From NCBI GenBank assembly GCA_023150915.1, contig JAKLKA010000018.1, forward strand, positions 1 through 64,000: a stretch of DNA of 64,000 nt, read 5' to 3'. Position 1 is the stretch's first letter; every line of letters begins with the position of its first letter. This document shows, one piece after another, positions 27,332 to 35,819 of this stretch. The DNA comes from Polyangiaceae bacterium. GTDB taxonomy: Bacteria; Myxococcota_A; Polyangia; Polyangiales; Polyangiaceae. The translations under genes were made by a program, and so were the position numbers. The notes under the pieces are model-generated. The model did not search any database. It saw nothing but the letters and a program-made list of their open reading frames with translations, and had not been told where the DNA came from.

Positions 27332-27524
27332 GCCGGGTGCCCGCTGCGGTGGCGGGTGTCCGTGCGTGTGCCGGCGTGTGTGCGCTGCGGCTACCCCGGT
27401 GCCTGCCGCGCTTCGTCAGTTGCGCGAGCCGCGGGTGACGGGAATCGTCACTTCAATTGGCCGTGGCTGCCGTCGCCATGGCAAGATCCGTGAGATGTTC
27501 GGCAAAGTCCGCAGGCGCCCGTTC

Positions 27525-27540
27525 TGGTACGGAAGCTGCA
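27525..27540 (+). promoter_or_regulatory. Candidate sigma-54 promoter
   Basis: TGGTACGGAAGCTGCA matches the sigma-54 pattern (GG then 10 bases then GC) at GG 27526-27527 and GC 27538-27539. It agrees with the consensus TGGCACG-N4-TTGCA at 10 of 12 defined positions. A PilR-like activator gene lies upstream, which fits. The drawback is that transcription would start near 27551, only four bases before the ATG of pilin 2 at 27555, so it would have to make a nearly leaderless transcript. Confidence 0.35.
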
Positions 27541-27554
27541 ATCCCGGTTGGTCG

Positions 27555-28091
27555 ATGCGCTTCGGGCGTTCACAACGCGGCTTCACCCTCGTCGAGCTGA
27601 TGGTCGTCGTGGCGATCGTCGGCGCGCTGGCGGCGCTCGCGGTGTACGGGATGAACAAGTACGTGCGCGCCAGCAAGGCCGCCGAGCCGATCTACATGAT
27701 CGGCCAGATCAAGACCGCGCAAGAAGCGTGGCGCGAGGAGTTTCACGCCTACTACAACGTGTCGACGGACATCGACACCTACTACCCGGGCCCGCCGATG
27801 GACAAGAAGCGCCATTGGGTCAACACCGCCCACGCGGACTGGGGTCAGTGGCAGCACCTGGGCGTCCAGACTCCGAACCCGGTTCAGTTCGGGTACGCCG
27901 TGGTCGCCGGCAACCCGGGCGGTGTGCCGCCGAACCCTGGAACCTCTGCGACGCTGAACTATCCGAACCCGACCACCGAGCCGTGGTTCGTGGTGAAGTC
28001 GGTCGGCGATTTCAACCTGGACAAGAACTACTCCAAGTTCGTGGGCTCGAGCTTCACACAAGAGATCCTCACGGAAAACGAAGGCGAATGA
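27555..28091 (+). CDS. Type IV prepilin-like protein (pilin 2)
   Basis: A 178-residue protein with a very short leader (MRFGRSQRG, then FTLVELMVVVAIVG), the Glu5 residue and a hydrophobic helix with AALAVYGMNKY. The C-terminal end QEILTENEGE repeats that of pilin 1, and several internal blocks match it (VQFGY, WFVVKSVGD against WYVIQAMGD). Tandem duplication of the two genes is likely. It lacks paired Cys at the C-terminus. It is separated from pilin 1 by a 223-base gap in which I see only the sigma-54-like site. Confidence 0.85.
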   Translation: MRFGRSQRGFTLVELMVVVAIVGALAALAVYGMNKYVRASKAAEPIYMIGQIKTAQEAWREEFHAYYNVSTDIDTYYPGPPMDKKRHWVNTAHADWGQWQHLGVQTPNPVQFGYAVVAGNPGGVPPNPGTSATLNYPNPTTEPWFVVKSVGDFNLDKNYSKFVGSSFTQEILTENEGE

Positions 28092-28205
28092 GCTGAATTC
28101 GGACCGGTGGCACGCGCCGCCGGTGACGATTGAAATCTGCGCGCGCGGCGGGTGGCCGGGCGCGAAGCCAGAACCCTGCCACCCGAGAGACCAAGGAGAC
28201 ATGTC

Positions 28206-28799
28206 ATGAAGAAGAAACTCAAGAGAGGTTTTACGCTGGTCGAGCTCATGATCGTGGTGGCGATCGTCGGCGTTCTGGCTGCTCTGGCCATCTATGGCGT
28301 TCGTAAGTACATCGCCAACGCGAAGACCGCTGAGGCGCGCAACTCGCTGGGTCAGATCGCCAAGGACGCTTCGAGCGCATACGCGCGCGAAGGTATGTCC
28401 GGCACCATTCTGGCGCTCGGCGGCACGGCCGACATCAACAACCGGCTGTGCGCCACCGCGACCAAGGCGGTTCCGACGGACACTGCCAAGATCCAGGGCA
28501 AGAAGTACCAGTCGAGCCCGGTCGAGTGGTCGGTGGACGGCACCACGGTGCACACCGGCTTCGCGTGCCTGAAGTTCCAGATGACCGACCCGCAGTACTA
28601 CCAGTACAACTACACCCAGGCGGGTGGCACCAACGGTGGCGGCAAGGACGCGGCCTTCACCGCGGAGGCCAAGGGCGACCTGAACGGCGACAAGATCATG
28701 TCGAGCTTCACCCTCACGGGCAAGGTGCAGGAGGGCGCCAATAAGGCGCTCGAGCTCACCATCGCCCCGAACTTCGTCGAGAGCAATCCCGAGGAATAA
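28206..28799 (+). CDS. pilA: Type IV pilin (pilin 3, probable major pilin)
   Basis: A 197-residue protein with leader MKKKLKRG and the site FTLVELMIVVAIVGVLAALAI, closest of the three to classical type IV pilin. AAGGAG lies 7 bases before the ATG, an excellent ribosome binding site. Low Cys content and a Lys/Asn/Gly-rich globular part suggest high expression. A strong hairpin terminator follows directly. I call it the probable major subunit because of the position after PilR, the good RBS and the terminator. The other two may be minor pilins or pseudopilins. Confidence 0.88.
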   Translation: MKKKLKRGFTLVELMIVVAIVGVLAALAIYGVRKYIANAKTAEARNSLGQIAKDASSAYAREGMSGTILALGGTADINNRLCATATKAVPTDTAKIQGKKYQSSPVEWSVDGTTVHTGFACLKFQMTDPQYYQYNYTQAGGTNGGGKDAAFTAEAKGDLNGDKIMSSFTLTGKVQEGANKALELTIAPNFVESNPEE

Positions 28800-28821
28800 C
28801 CCTCGGCGTCCGACGGCACTG

Positions 28822-28857
28822 GCGCCCGCAGCCCTCAGGCTGTGGGCGCTCGTGTTT
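28822..28857 (+). terminator. Rho-independent terminator after pilin 3
   Basis: Arms of 12 bases, GCGCCCGCAGCC (28822-28833) and GGCTGTGGGCGC (28838-28849), pair with one G-U-type wobble around a CTCA loop. A short T-rich tract follows (TCGTGTTT). It lies 22 bases after the pilin stop and just before the 3' end of the convergent sulfatase-like gene, so it may serve both. Confidence 0.7.
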
Positions 28858-28867
28858 GTGCATGCGA

Positions 28868-30985
28868 TCAACGGCGCATGGTGCGCGCGCGCCCGATCCG
28901 CCAGGAGCGATACGCATCGACTTCGGTGTCGACCACCTGGCCTAGACGCATCCCGTCGCTGGGGCGCGCTCGGCGCTCGTGCGGGTCGGCGCAGAGGTCG
29001 AACTCTGCTTGCCAGCCCTGGTCGAGGTCGGCGATCCATTTCTTGCAGCCCTCGACCACCGCTTGCGTGCGGCGATCACTGGACCACTGCTCGGCAAACA
29101 CCCAGGGGCGCGGCAAGGGCGTGCCGTGGCGCAGGCGGCTCACCAGACTCTGGCCGTGCCAGGCGTAGGAATAGGGCAAGCCCAGGAGCTCGACGAGGGT
29201 GGGGACGATGTCGACCAGACCGACCGCGTCGGGCGTTTCGCGTGGCGTTCCGAGCCCGAGCTCGGGGGGTGCACACAACACCAGCGGGACGTGGATCTGC
29301 TCGTCGAACAGGTTGCTTCCATGGGTGATGGTGCCGTGCTCTCCGAACGCTTCGCCGTGATCCGCAGAGAGGATGACCACGGCGCTCGGGGGCAGCTCGC
29401 GCAGGAATCGAGCGAGCTCGCCATCGATGCTGCGCGCCGTTCGCAGATAGCCGGCTCGCCCCTCGCCGCCGCGGTAGGGCATGTGCAGGTCCATCACGTG
29501 GATCCTCAGGTGGAGCGGGCGCTCGCCCGAGGCTTCGCGCATGTAGGCTCGCGCCTGCTGCAGGGTAGTCTCGAGGTTCGGCCACGACGCATCCCCGGTG
29601 TCCGGCAGCGTCCGCCCGAGCTCGTACCCCGTGAGGAAGTACAAGTTCTTCAGCGGAAACGCTGGGAATACCACGTAGGTGGCGAAGCCCGAGGCGGCCA
29701 GCATGGCAGCCAGCGTCGGGGGGGTCGACAGGATCTTCCGCTTCGGATCGGCGTACGCCACCAGCACCTCGTCCCCGTCTTGCACGTGGCGCGGGTACAT
29801 GCCGGTGTGAAGGGAGACCAGAGAGTCCCCCGTTCCGTTCGACTGACTGCGTGCGTTGGTGAAGCGATGGCACTGCTCGGCCCAGGTTCGGGTCTCCGGC
29901 AAGACCGAGGCGTCCTGGAACACATCGTGCCGCAAGCCGTCCACGGTGATCAGGAACACGGCGGGCATCGGAGAGCGGGGAGCCGGCTTGCTTCGCTGGG
30001 CCCGGGGGCTTGCCGGGCCGACCTGCTTCATCGCCTCGTCCAGCGCCCCATCGTGCCCCGTGCAGTTCTGATCCAGGCGGTCGTCGGGCAGGTCGACCAG
30101 CGCGGGGCTCCGCGTGGGGTCGAGGTCGTCACAGTCGAGGCCGAAGGTCGCGGACTCTCCATCGCCGTCCAGATCGGCGACACGCTGGAGCACCACGAGC
30201 GACAGGTTCCCGAACGACGTGTGGTTCGAAGCAAAGCGCCGGAGCGCAGCATGGCGCGTGTCTTGCCACAGGCCCAAGGCCACCCACCCGGCCACGCCGG
30301 CGAACGCCCAGGGTGGAAGCGGTCGCGCCCGCCATTGCCCGTGGGCAACCACAGCCATGAGGCCGAGCGCAGCGAGGGCGCCGGGAAGCGGCTTACCCAT
30401 CACCGTGGCGAGCACGCAGCACGCCGACGGGATGGCGATCAGCCACGCCCATCGGCCTCGCGCATCCGGGCGCGCGGGCGGGCTGAGCTTGCGCCACTTT
30501 GCCCAGACCAGCTCGCCGGCCAAGAGGGGGGGGATCGCCGCGCAGGCGAAGGTCGCACCCGAGTGCCAGTACAGCTGGTACTGACGGCCGATCGTCCGAG
30601 CGAGGATGGCGGTCACGACGCCGTAGACCAGCGCCGCGCGGAGCGCGACGCCGGGCTGGCAAAAGGTCGCGAGCCAGCGGGCAGCGACCGGGGACACATG
30701 CTCTCGGACCCACGGATGTCGCTCGGCGGCGACCAGCGTCAGGTCGAACGCCACCAGGGCTGGGGTCAGCGTCAGAATGCGCGCGGAGCGTGTCCAGAGC
30801 TCCTGGAGCGCGCTGCCGGCATCGGGGAACGACGCGCTTCCGAGCACTGTCCGGATCAGCGTTTCCAGCGCTGCAACGCCCAGCGCCAGCGCCAGGGCCT
30901 GGCTGCCGCTGCGCCGTACGCTTTCCCAAGGCGACTCGCGGGCGGACGCCGGCGGCTCGGACTCGATCGGGCGTTCGTCGTTCAT
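28868..30985 (-). CDS. Membrane-bound alkaline-phosphatase-superfamily (sulfatase-like) enzyme with MopE-type metal motif
   Basis: A 705-residue protein. Residues about 25-245 hold several hydrophobic helices. A cluster at 271-310 (DLDGDGE, LDCDDLDP, DQNCTG) matches the Cys/Asp-rich MopE-type metal-binding motif usually found in secreted proteins. The catalytic domain starts near 340 (VFLITVDG) and has NGTGDSLVSLHTGMYPRH and SADHGEAFGEHG. There is no CxPxR formylglycine motif, so it is not a formylglycine sulfatase. The nucleophile would be Thr or Ser, as in phosphoglycerol transferases. It may transfer a phospho-alcohol onto a surface polymer. It converges with the pilin operon and is divergent from the pilin-like gene by 60 bases. 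Confidence 0.8.
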   Translation of the reverse strand: MNDERPIESEPPASARESPWESVRRSGSQALALALGVAALETLIRTVLGSASFPDAGSALQELWTRSARILTLTPALVAFDLTLVAAERHPWVREHVSPVAARWLATFCQPGVALRAALVYGVVTAILARTIGRQYQLYWHSGATFACAAIPPLLAGELVWAKWRKLSPPARPDARGRWAWLIAIPSACCVLATVMGKPLPGALAALGLMAVVAHGQWRARPLPPWAFAGVAGWVALGLWQDTRHAALRRFASNHTSFGNLSLVVLQRVADLDGDGESATFGLDCDDLDPTRSPALVDLPDDRLDQNCTGHDGALDEAMKQVGPASPRAQRSKPAPRSPMPAVFLITVDGLRHDVFQDASVLPETRTWAEQCHRFTNARSQSNGTGDSLVSLHTGMYPRHVQDGDEVLVAYADPKRKILSTPPTLAAMLAASGFATYVVFPAFPLKNLYFLTGYELGRTLPDTGDASWPNLETTLQQARAYMREASGERPLHLRIHVMDLHMPYRGGEGRAGYLRTARSIDGELARFLRELPPSAVVILSADHGEAFGEHGTITHGSNLFDEQIHVPLVLCAPPELGLGTPRETPDAVGLVDIVPTLVELLGLPYSYAWHGQSLVSRLRHGTPLPRPWVFAEQWSSDRRTQAVVEGCKKWIADLDQGWQAEFDLCADPHERRARPSDGMRLGQVVDTEVDAYRSWRIGRARTMRR

Positions 30986-31045
30986 TGCTACGATGCCGAC
31001 CGCGAGCCTAGCGCAGCGGCGCGACCGCACGCGACACTCTCCCTT

Positions 31046-31567
31046 GTGCCCGGAGGTCGATTCGGGCAGTTTCGAGCCGTCGTGCGCTCCGTTACCCCTT
31101 TGGAGGCCGCCGTTGCGGTCGCGGTCGCGGGTGCGGTCTTGGCCACTGCACTGCCGGCATTCGTTCGAAACCTGCATGCCTCGAAGCTGGTCGAGCCGAT
31201 CGACGGGCTTGGCCGCATCGCGGCCCGCGCCACCGCCCGTGCCGCAGGGCGCCCCGTCGAGTCGGCGTACCCCGAGAGCGTCGGGCTCACTCCGGCCGAG
31301 GTGCCGGCGGGTGTCCGGATCACCGACCCCCCGGGCACCTGGGACCACCCGAGCTGGCGTGCGCTCGAATTCTCGCTCACGGTGCCCCACTCGTTCAGCT
31401 TCGCGTTCGAGAGCGGCGGCAGCCCCGAACAGGCCGCGTTCCGAGCGCGAGCCCACGGGGATCTCGACGGCGACGGGAGTCTCAGCGAGCTCAGCATCTC
31501 GGGGCAGTTTCGCGCGGGGGCCGAGCCCAGCGTCTCGCCCATGGAGCTGTATCGTGAAGTCGAGTGA
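31046..31567 (+). CDS. Divergent pilin-like protein
   Basis: About 173 residues. The N-terminus reads RSVTPLEAAVAVAVAG, aligning with RGFTLVELMVVV of the neighbouring pilins: Glu5 and a hydrophobic helix are kept, but the invariant Gly at -1 is Ser. A globular part with VPHSFSFAFESGG and DLDGDGSLSEL follows, and the C-terminus ends REVE. Whether prepilin peptidase still cleaves it is open. GTG 31046 gives the listed start; GTG 31082 is an alternative. It is the first gene of a short operon with the TPR and spermidine-synthase-like genes and overlaps the TPR gene by 14 bases. Confidence 0.6.
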   Translation: MPGGRFGQFRAVVRSVTPLEAAVAVAVAGAVLATALPAFVRNLHASKLVEPIDGLGRIAARATARAAGRPVESAYPESVGLTPAEVPAGVRITDPPGTWDHPSWRALEFSLTVPHSFSFAFESGGSPEQAAFRARAHGDLDGDGSLSELSISGQFRAGAEPSVSPMELYREVE

Positions 31568-32504
31568 GGCCGGGCGGCGCTCGCGGGGCGGCGGTCGCGC
31601 CGAGCTCGCCGTTGCTTTGTTGGTGATGCTGGGCGCCGCGGCGTTCGTGCGGTTCGCGCGCCCGCGGCTCGCCGGGAAATTTCACCGCCTCAAGGTCGCG
31701 AGTGACGTCTACGTGCTGCCCAGCCCGGACAAGGCGGTGGCGCTCAGCCTGGGCTGGCGTTCGGCCTTGGCCGATCTGCTGTTTGCCCACACGCTCGTTT
31801 CGTACGGGATCCACATCCAAGAGAAGCGGCGGTTCGAGTTCGCCGGAAGCTACCTCGAGACGGTGGTCGAGCTCGATCCGAAGTTCCGCGCGCCGTATCG
31901 CTATTGCGACACCCTGCTGACGCTGGGCGCGTTGAAGCCGCGAGACGAAGACTGGGGGCGCGCCCGGAGGCTGCTCGAGCGGGGTATGCAAGAATACCCC
32001 TTCGACGCCGAGCTCTGGACGCAGGCCGGGCAGTTCATGGCCTACCTGGCGCCCGGTTCGCTGCGCGACGACGCGACGAAGCAAGAGTGGCGCGTGGAAG
32101 GGGCGCGCCGCATGGCACGGGCGTGCGAGCTGATCGGGAACAACGAGAACGTGCCCTTCCACTGCATCACGGCGGCGACGATCTTGTCGAAGGCCGGCGA
32201 GCGCGAAGCGACCATCCAGTTCTTGGAGCGGGTCCTCACGGTCGTCGACAACGACGACGTGCGAAGCATCGCGCTGTCGTACCTGCAGCGGACTGCCGAC
32301 GAGAGCGCACGTGACCGCGTGCAGTGGCGAACGGAACGGTTCATCGATGTCTGGCGGTCCGATCTTTCTTACATCACCAAGGAAGCTTTGCTGGTGGCCG
32401 GGCCGCCCCTGGACCTCGCCGGCTGTGCGGGGCGTGGCCCCGAACCGAAACCGGGGTGCGCCGTCACCTGGCGGTCATGGGGCGAACAGAGCGGGCGCAG
32501 GTAA
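31554..32504 (+). CDS. TPR-like protein with N-terminal membrane anchor
   Basis: A 316-residue protein. Residues about 16-35 form one transmembrane segment (AVALLVMLGAAAFVRFA). The rest is helical with TPR spacing (YLETVVELDPKFRAPYRYCD, then LERGMQEYPFDAELW). GTG 31554 starts it, with GGAG about 10 bases upstream, inside the end of the pilin-like gene. It ends 3 bases before the fused spermidine-synthase-like gene. Such TPR proteins help assemble type IV pili (PilF, Tgl), which would fit the neighbours, but no lipobox is present. The exact role is unknown. Confidence 0.7.
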   Translation: MKSSEAGRRSRGGGRAELAVALLVMLGAAAFVRFARPRLAGKFHRLKVASDVYVLPSPDKAVALSLGWRSALADLLFAHTLVSYGIHIQEKRRFEFAGSYLETVVELDPKFRAPYRYCDTLLTLGALKPRDEDWGRARRLLERGMQEYPFDAELWTQAGQFMAYLAPGSLRDDATKQEWRVEGARRMARACELIGNNENVPFHCITAATILSKAGEREATIQFLERVLTVVDNDDVRSIALSYLQRTADESARDRVQWRTERFIDVWRSDLSYITKEALLVAGPPLDLAGCAGRGPEPKPGCAVTWRSWGEQSGRR

Positions 32505-32507
32505 CTC

Positions 32508-35500
32508 ATGAAGTCCATCACACCTCGGGTCGCAACGCTCCTCTTCGGTTCTGGCCTGGCCGCGTTGGTCTATCAAACCGCTTGGGAGCGGATGCTGCGC
32601 CTGGTATTCGGCGCTTCGACCGCAGCGTCGTCGGCGGTGCTCGCCATCTTCCTCGGGGGCCTCGGGCTCGGCGGCGCGTGGCTCGGTAAGCGCGCCGAAG
32701 CCCACCCCAAGCCGTTGCTCTTGTACGGCAATCTCGAACTCGGGGTTGCACTCTCGGCAGCAGCCACGCCGCTGCTGGTCGACCTCGCCGCTCGGGTGTA
32801 TTGGGGCATGGGCGGCGTTGGCGCGCTGGGCTCGGGCGGTGCCACGGCCATGCGTCTGATCTTGTCGGCCTTGGTGCTCGGGCCGTCGGTCGTGTTGATG
32901 GGCGGGACGCTGCCCGCGGCCGCCCGCGCCGTGGAGAGCGACGAGGATCTGTCGCGCGGCCAGCTGGCGACGCTCTACGCCGCCAACACCGCCGGGGCAG
33001 TGGCCGGTGCCTTGCTGGGCACTTTCGTGCTCTTCGAGTTGCTAGGTATGCGCCTCGCCCTGTGGGGTGCGGTGCTGCTCAACCTCCTGGTGGCGATGGC
33101 CGGGCGGTACAACGGCAGTCGCCTCGACCCCATCGTGGCGGCGCCGGCTACCAGTACCGATACCGACCCCGACCGCCCCGCCGACCCACCCGCCTCGCTG
33201 TCGTCGCAGGCGGTGTACGCCGCTGCCGCCGTGGTGGGGTTCGTATTTCTCGGGCTCGAGATCGTCTGGTACCGGATGCTCGGCCCGATCCTGGGCGGCT
33301 CCAGCTTCACCTTCGGGCTCATCCTGGCGGTGGCTCTGGCTGGCATCGGCATTGGCAGCTTCGCCTACACCCGTCGGAAAGAGACTCAGCCGGCGACGCT
33401 TTCGCTGCTGGCATTCACCGTGGCGATCGAAGCGGGCTGCGCGCTGCTGCCGCTCGCGCTGGGTGACAACGTCGGGATGTTCGCAGCCTACACGCGCCAG
33501 ATGGCGAGCCTGGGTTTTGGGGTCCTGGTTGCCACCTGGGTCTCGATTGCCAGCGTGGTCGTGTTGCCGGCGGCCATCGTGGCGGGCTACCAGTTCCCGG
33601 TGCTCTTCGCCCTGCTCGGAACGGGTCGAGCGCGCGTGGCACGCCAGGTTGGTCTGACCTATGCGTTCAACACCGCTGGGTCCATCATCGGCTCGCTGGC
33701 GGTCGGCTTCGTGCTTCTGCCGCGTTTCGGAGCCGTCGGAGTATGGAAGCTGATGGGAGCGGTGTTGGTCGTGCTCGCCCTCGCGCTGGTCGCGCTCGAC
33801 TACAGGGTCGCGGCCAAGCGGTGGCTGGCTCGAGCGCGCTGGGCCATCGCGACGGCCGTGCTCGCCGGCTGGATGCTCACCGCATCCGGGCCGTCGGCGG
33901 TGACGCGTCATACGCCCATCGGCGCGGGTCGGGTCAACCTGGCCGGCCTCGACAAGAACGGCGTGCGCGAGTGGAATCATCGCACCCGCCTGCGCCTGCT
34001 GTGGGAGCGGGACGGAGTCGAGAACAGCCTCGGCGTTGCTCACGGCAATGGCGTGACCTTTCTGGTCAGTGGCAAGGCTGACGGCGCTGTGTTTGGGGAC
34101 CGCGGGACCCAGGCACTGTCGGGGATGATTCCGGCAATTCTGCACGACAACGTGAGGAGTGTGTTCGTGCTCGGCCTCGGCACCGGAATGACGGCGGGCT
34201 GGCTGTCATCGGTTCCCGGCGTGGAGCGGGTGGACGTCGCCGAGCTCGAGCCCGCGATTCTCGAGGTGGCGCGCGCGGCGTCTCTGGCTAACCAGAACGT
34301 GCTCGAGCGCCCCAACGTCCATATGTATCTGGGTGATGGCCGCGAGTTCTTGCTGACCCACGACCGGAAGTACGACCTTCTGGTCAACGAGCCGAGCAAC
34401 CCCTATCGCGCCGGTGTCGCGTCGCTCTTCACGCACGAATTCTACACTGCCGCGGCCCGGCGCATGAACCCCGGCGGCGTGTTCGCGCAGTGGATCCAAG
34501 GGTACGAGATCGACGTTCAGACCCTGCGGGTTGCGCTGCGCACACTGCGTACGGTGTTTCCGGTAGTCGAAGCCTGGCAGACCCAGGGCGGCGACATGCT
34601 GTTTCTGGCGTCGGCGGAACCGCGAGTGATCGATGTCGACCGCCTCCGTGAGCGCGTGCGCCTCGAGCCGTACCGCACCGTTTTTCCTCGCGCCGGTCTG
34701 GTGGGCGATGCAGAAGGCGTGCTTTCGCGGTTCCTGGCGAGCGATGCGGTCGTGCGCGCCATTGGCGAGGCGGTGCCGGCACCGGTGAACACCGATGACG
34801 AGAACGTGCTCGAATACGCCTTCGCGCGGCACGTGGGCGCGGGAGGCGGTTCGATTCCGGTGCAGCTGGCGACGTTGACGCAGGCCCGCGGCATGGCTCG
34901 ACCGGAGGTGCGCGGTCGCGTCGACTGGACGCGGGTCGACGAGCTGCGGCGCCGGGCATGGCTGATCACCGGGAGCGGCGCCGCGCCGGACTTGCCGTTG
35001 CCCAACGAGAGCGTGCGGGCTCGCGCCAAGGCCTTCGAGGTCGGGTGCGTCGGCGATCTTATCCGGGCCGGGCGCCTCTGGAGTCAGCAGGGCGATTCCG
35101 CGCCGCGCGACGCCATCGAAAAATACGTGCTTGGTCAGATCGCGGCGCAGCGGAAGGAAGAGCGTGCGCTCACGCTGGCGAGCGAGCTCGAAGGGGAAGG
35201 CTTCGTGGCCGAGGCGCGCACCATTCGCGGGCGATACCTGGCAAGCTTCGGGAAGAAGGCGGAGGCCGTCGACGAGCTCCTCTCCGCTGTCGCCGAGCTC
35301 CGGAATTCTGCTCTGCCGCTGTGCGACACTCATCGCCAGGCGGTCGAACTGTTACTGATGATCGGACTCAGCGACCCGGCACTCGCGGCCAAATCCGCAC
35401 GCGGCCTGCTCGAGGGCCCGCTCGCCGTCTACAACTACGAGGACCGGCGGAATGACGTGGCCCAGCAGCTCGCGTTCAAGTCGGCCGACAGCGCGCTGTG

Positions 35501-35819
35501 CGTCGCTGCGTTGGGCCGAAACCTCGAGCTGCCCTGGTGGCAGCTGCCGTTCTTGGCGGCGCGGGCCGAGTGCCTGGAGAAGGCGAACCACCCGCACGCG
35601 GCACGTGCTCGGGCCGAAGTGGCTGAGTGGGTCGGGAACTCGCTGGGCGACATCGGCGCAGGGCTGGTGCTGCCTGCGCCGTCGCTTCCGGCGATGGCCA
35701 ACACTGACGAGTCCCAAGACGCCGGCGTGATCGCTCCCGCCTTGGAGGACGCGGCGACCGGCGCGGCCCCGCCGGCTGCTGACGCCGCGCCGGCAGCTGC
35801 CGACGCTACGCGCGACTGA
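32508..35819 (+). CDS. Polytopic membrane protein fused to a spermidine-synthase-like domain and TPR
   Basis: A 1103-residue protein. The first 440 residues have about twelve hydrophobic segments, as in the family called fused MFS/spermidine synthase. The SAM-fold domain (about 480-800) begins with VLGLGTGMTAGWL near residue 552 and continues with LGDGREFL and NEPSNPY near 627. The Asp that serves as base in true spermidine synthases is not there (DxxDP is NEPSN), so aminopropyl transfer is unlikely. Residues 830-1070 look like TPR helices, and the tail is Ala-rich. It is translated right after the TPR gene. The ends of this gene and of the convergent kinase gene abut with no bases between them. 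Confidence 0.82.
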   Translation: MKSITPRVATLLFGSGLAALVYQTAWERMLRLVFGASTAASSAVLAIFLGGLGLGGAWLGKRAEAHPKPLLLYGNLELGVALSAAATPLLVDLAARVYWGMGGVGALGSGGATAMRLILSALVLGPSVVLMGGTLPAAARAVESDEDLSRGQLATLYAANTAGAVAGALLGTFVLFELLGMRLALWGAVLLNLLVAMAGRYNGSRLDPIVAAPATSTDTDPDRPADPPASLSSQAVYAAAAVVGFVFLGLEIVWYRMLGPILGGSSFTFGLILAVALAGIGIGSFAYTRRKETQPATLSLLAFTVAIEAGCALLPLALGDNVGMFAAYTRQMASLGFGVLVATWVSIASVVVLPAAIVAGYQFPVLFALLGTGRARVARQVGLTYAFNTAGSIIGSLAVGFVLLPRFGAVGVWKLMGAVLVVLALALVALDYRVAAKRWLARARWAIATAVLAGWMLTASGPSAVTRHTPIGAGRVNLAGLDKNGVREWNHRTRLRLLWERDGVENSLGVAHGNGVTFLVSGKADGAVFGDRGTQALSGMIPAILHDNVRSVFVLGLGTGMTAGWLSSVPGVERVDVAELEPAILEVARAASLANQNVLERPNVHMYLGDGREFLLTHDRKYDLLVNEPSNPYRAGVASLFTHEFYTAAARRMNPGGVFAQWIQGYEIDVQTLRVALRTLRTVFPVVEAWQTQGGDMLFLASAEPRVIDVDRLRERVRLEPYRTVFPRAGLVGDAEGVLSRFLASDAVVRAIGEAVPAPVNTDDENVLEYAFARHVGAGGGSIPVQLATLTQARGMARPEVRGRVDWTRVDELRRRAWLITGSGAAPDLPLPNESVRARAKAFEVGCVGDLIRAGRLWSQQGDSAPRDAIEKYVLGQIAAQRKEERALTLASELEGEGFVAEARTIRGRYLASFGKKAEAVDELLSAVAELRNSALPLCDTHRQAVELLLMIGLSDPALAAKSARGLLEGPLAVYNYEDRRNDVAQQLAFKSADSALCVAALGRNLELPWWQLPFLAARAECLEKANHPHAARARAEVAEWVGNSLGDIGAGLVLPAPSLPAMANTDESQDAGVIAPALEDAATGAAPPAADAAPAAADATRD

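Noticed and set aside
28108-28122. TGGCACGC upstream of pilin 3 as a sigma-54 promoter
   Set aside because: The -24-like part fits, but the GC that should follow ten bases later is missing (CG at 28121-28122).
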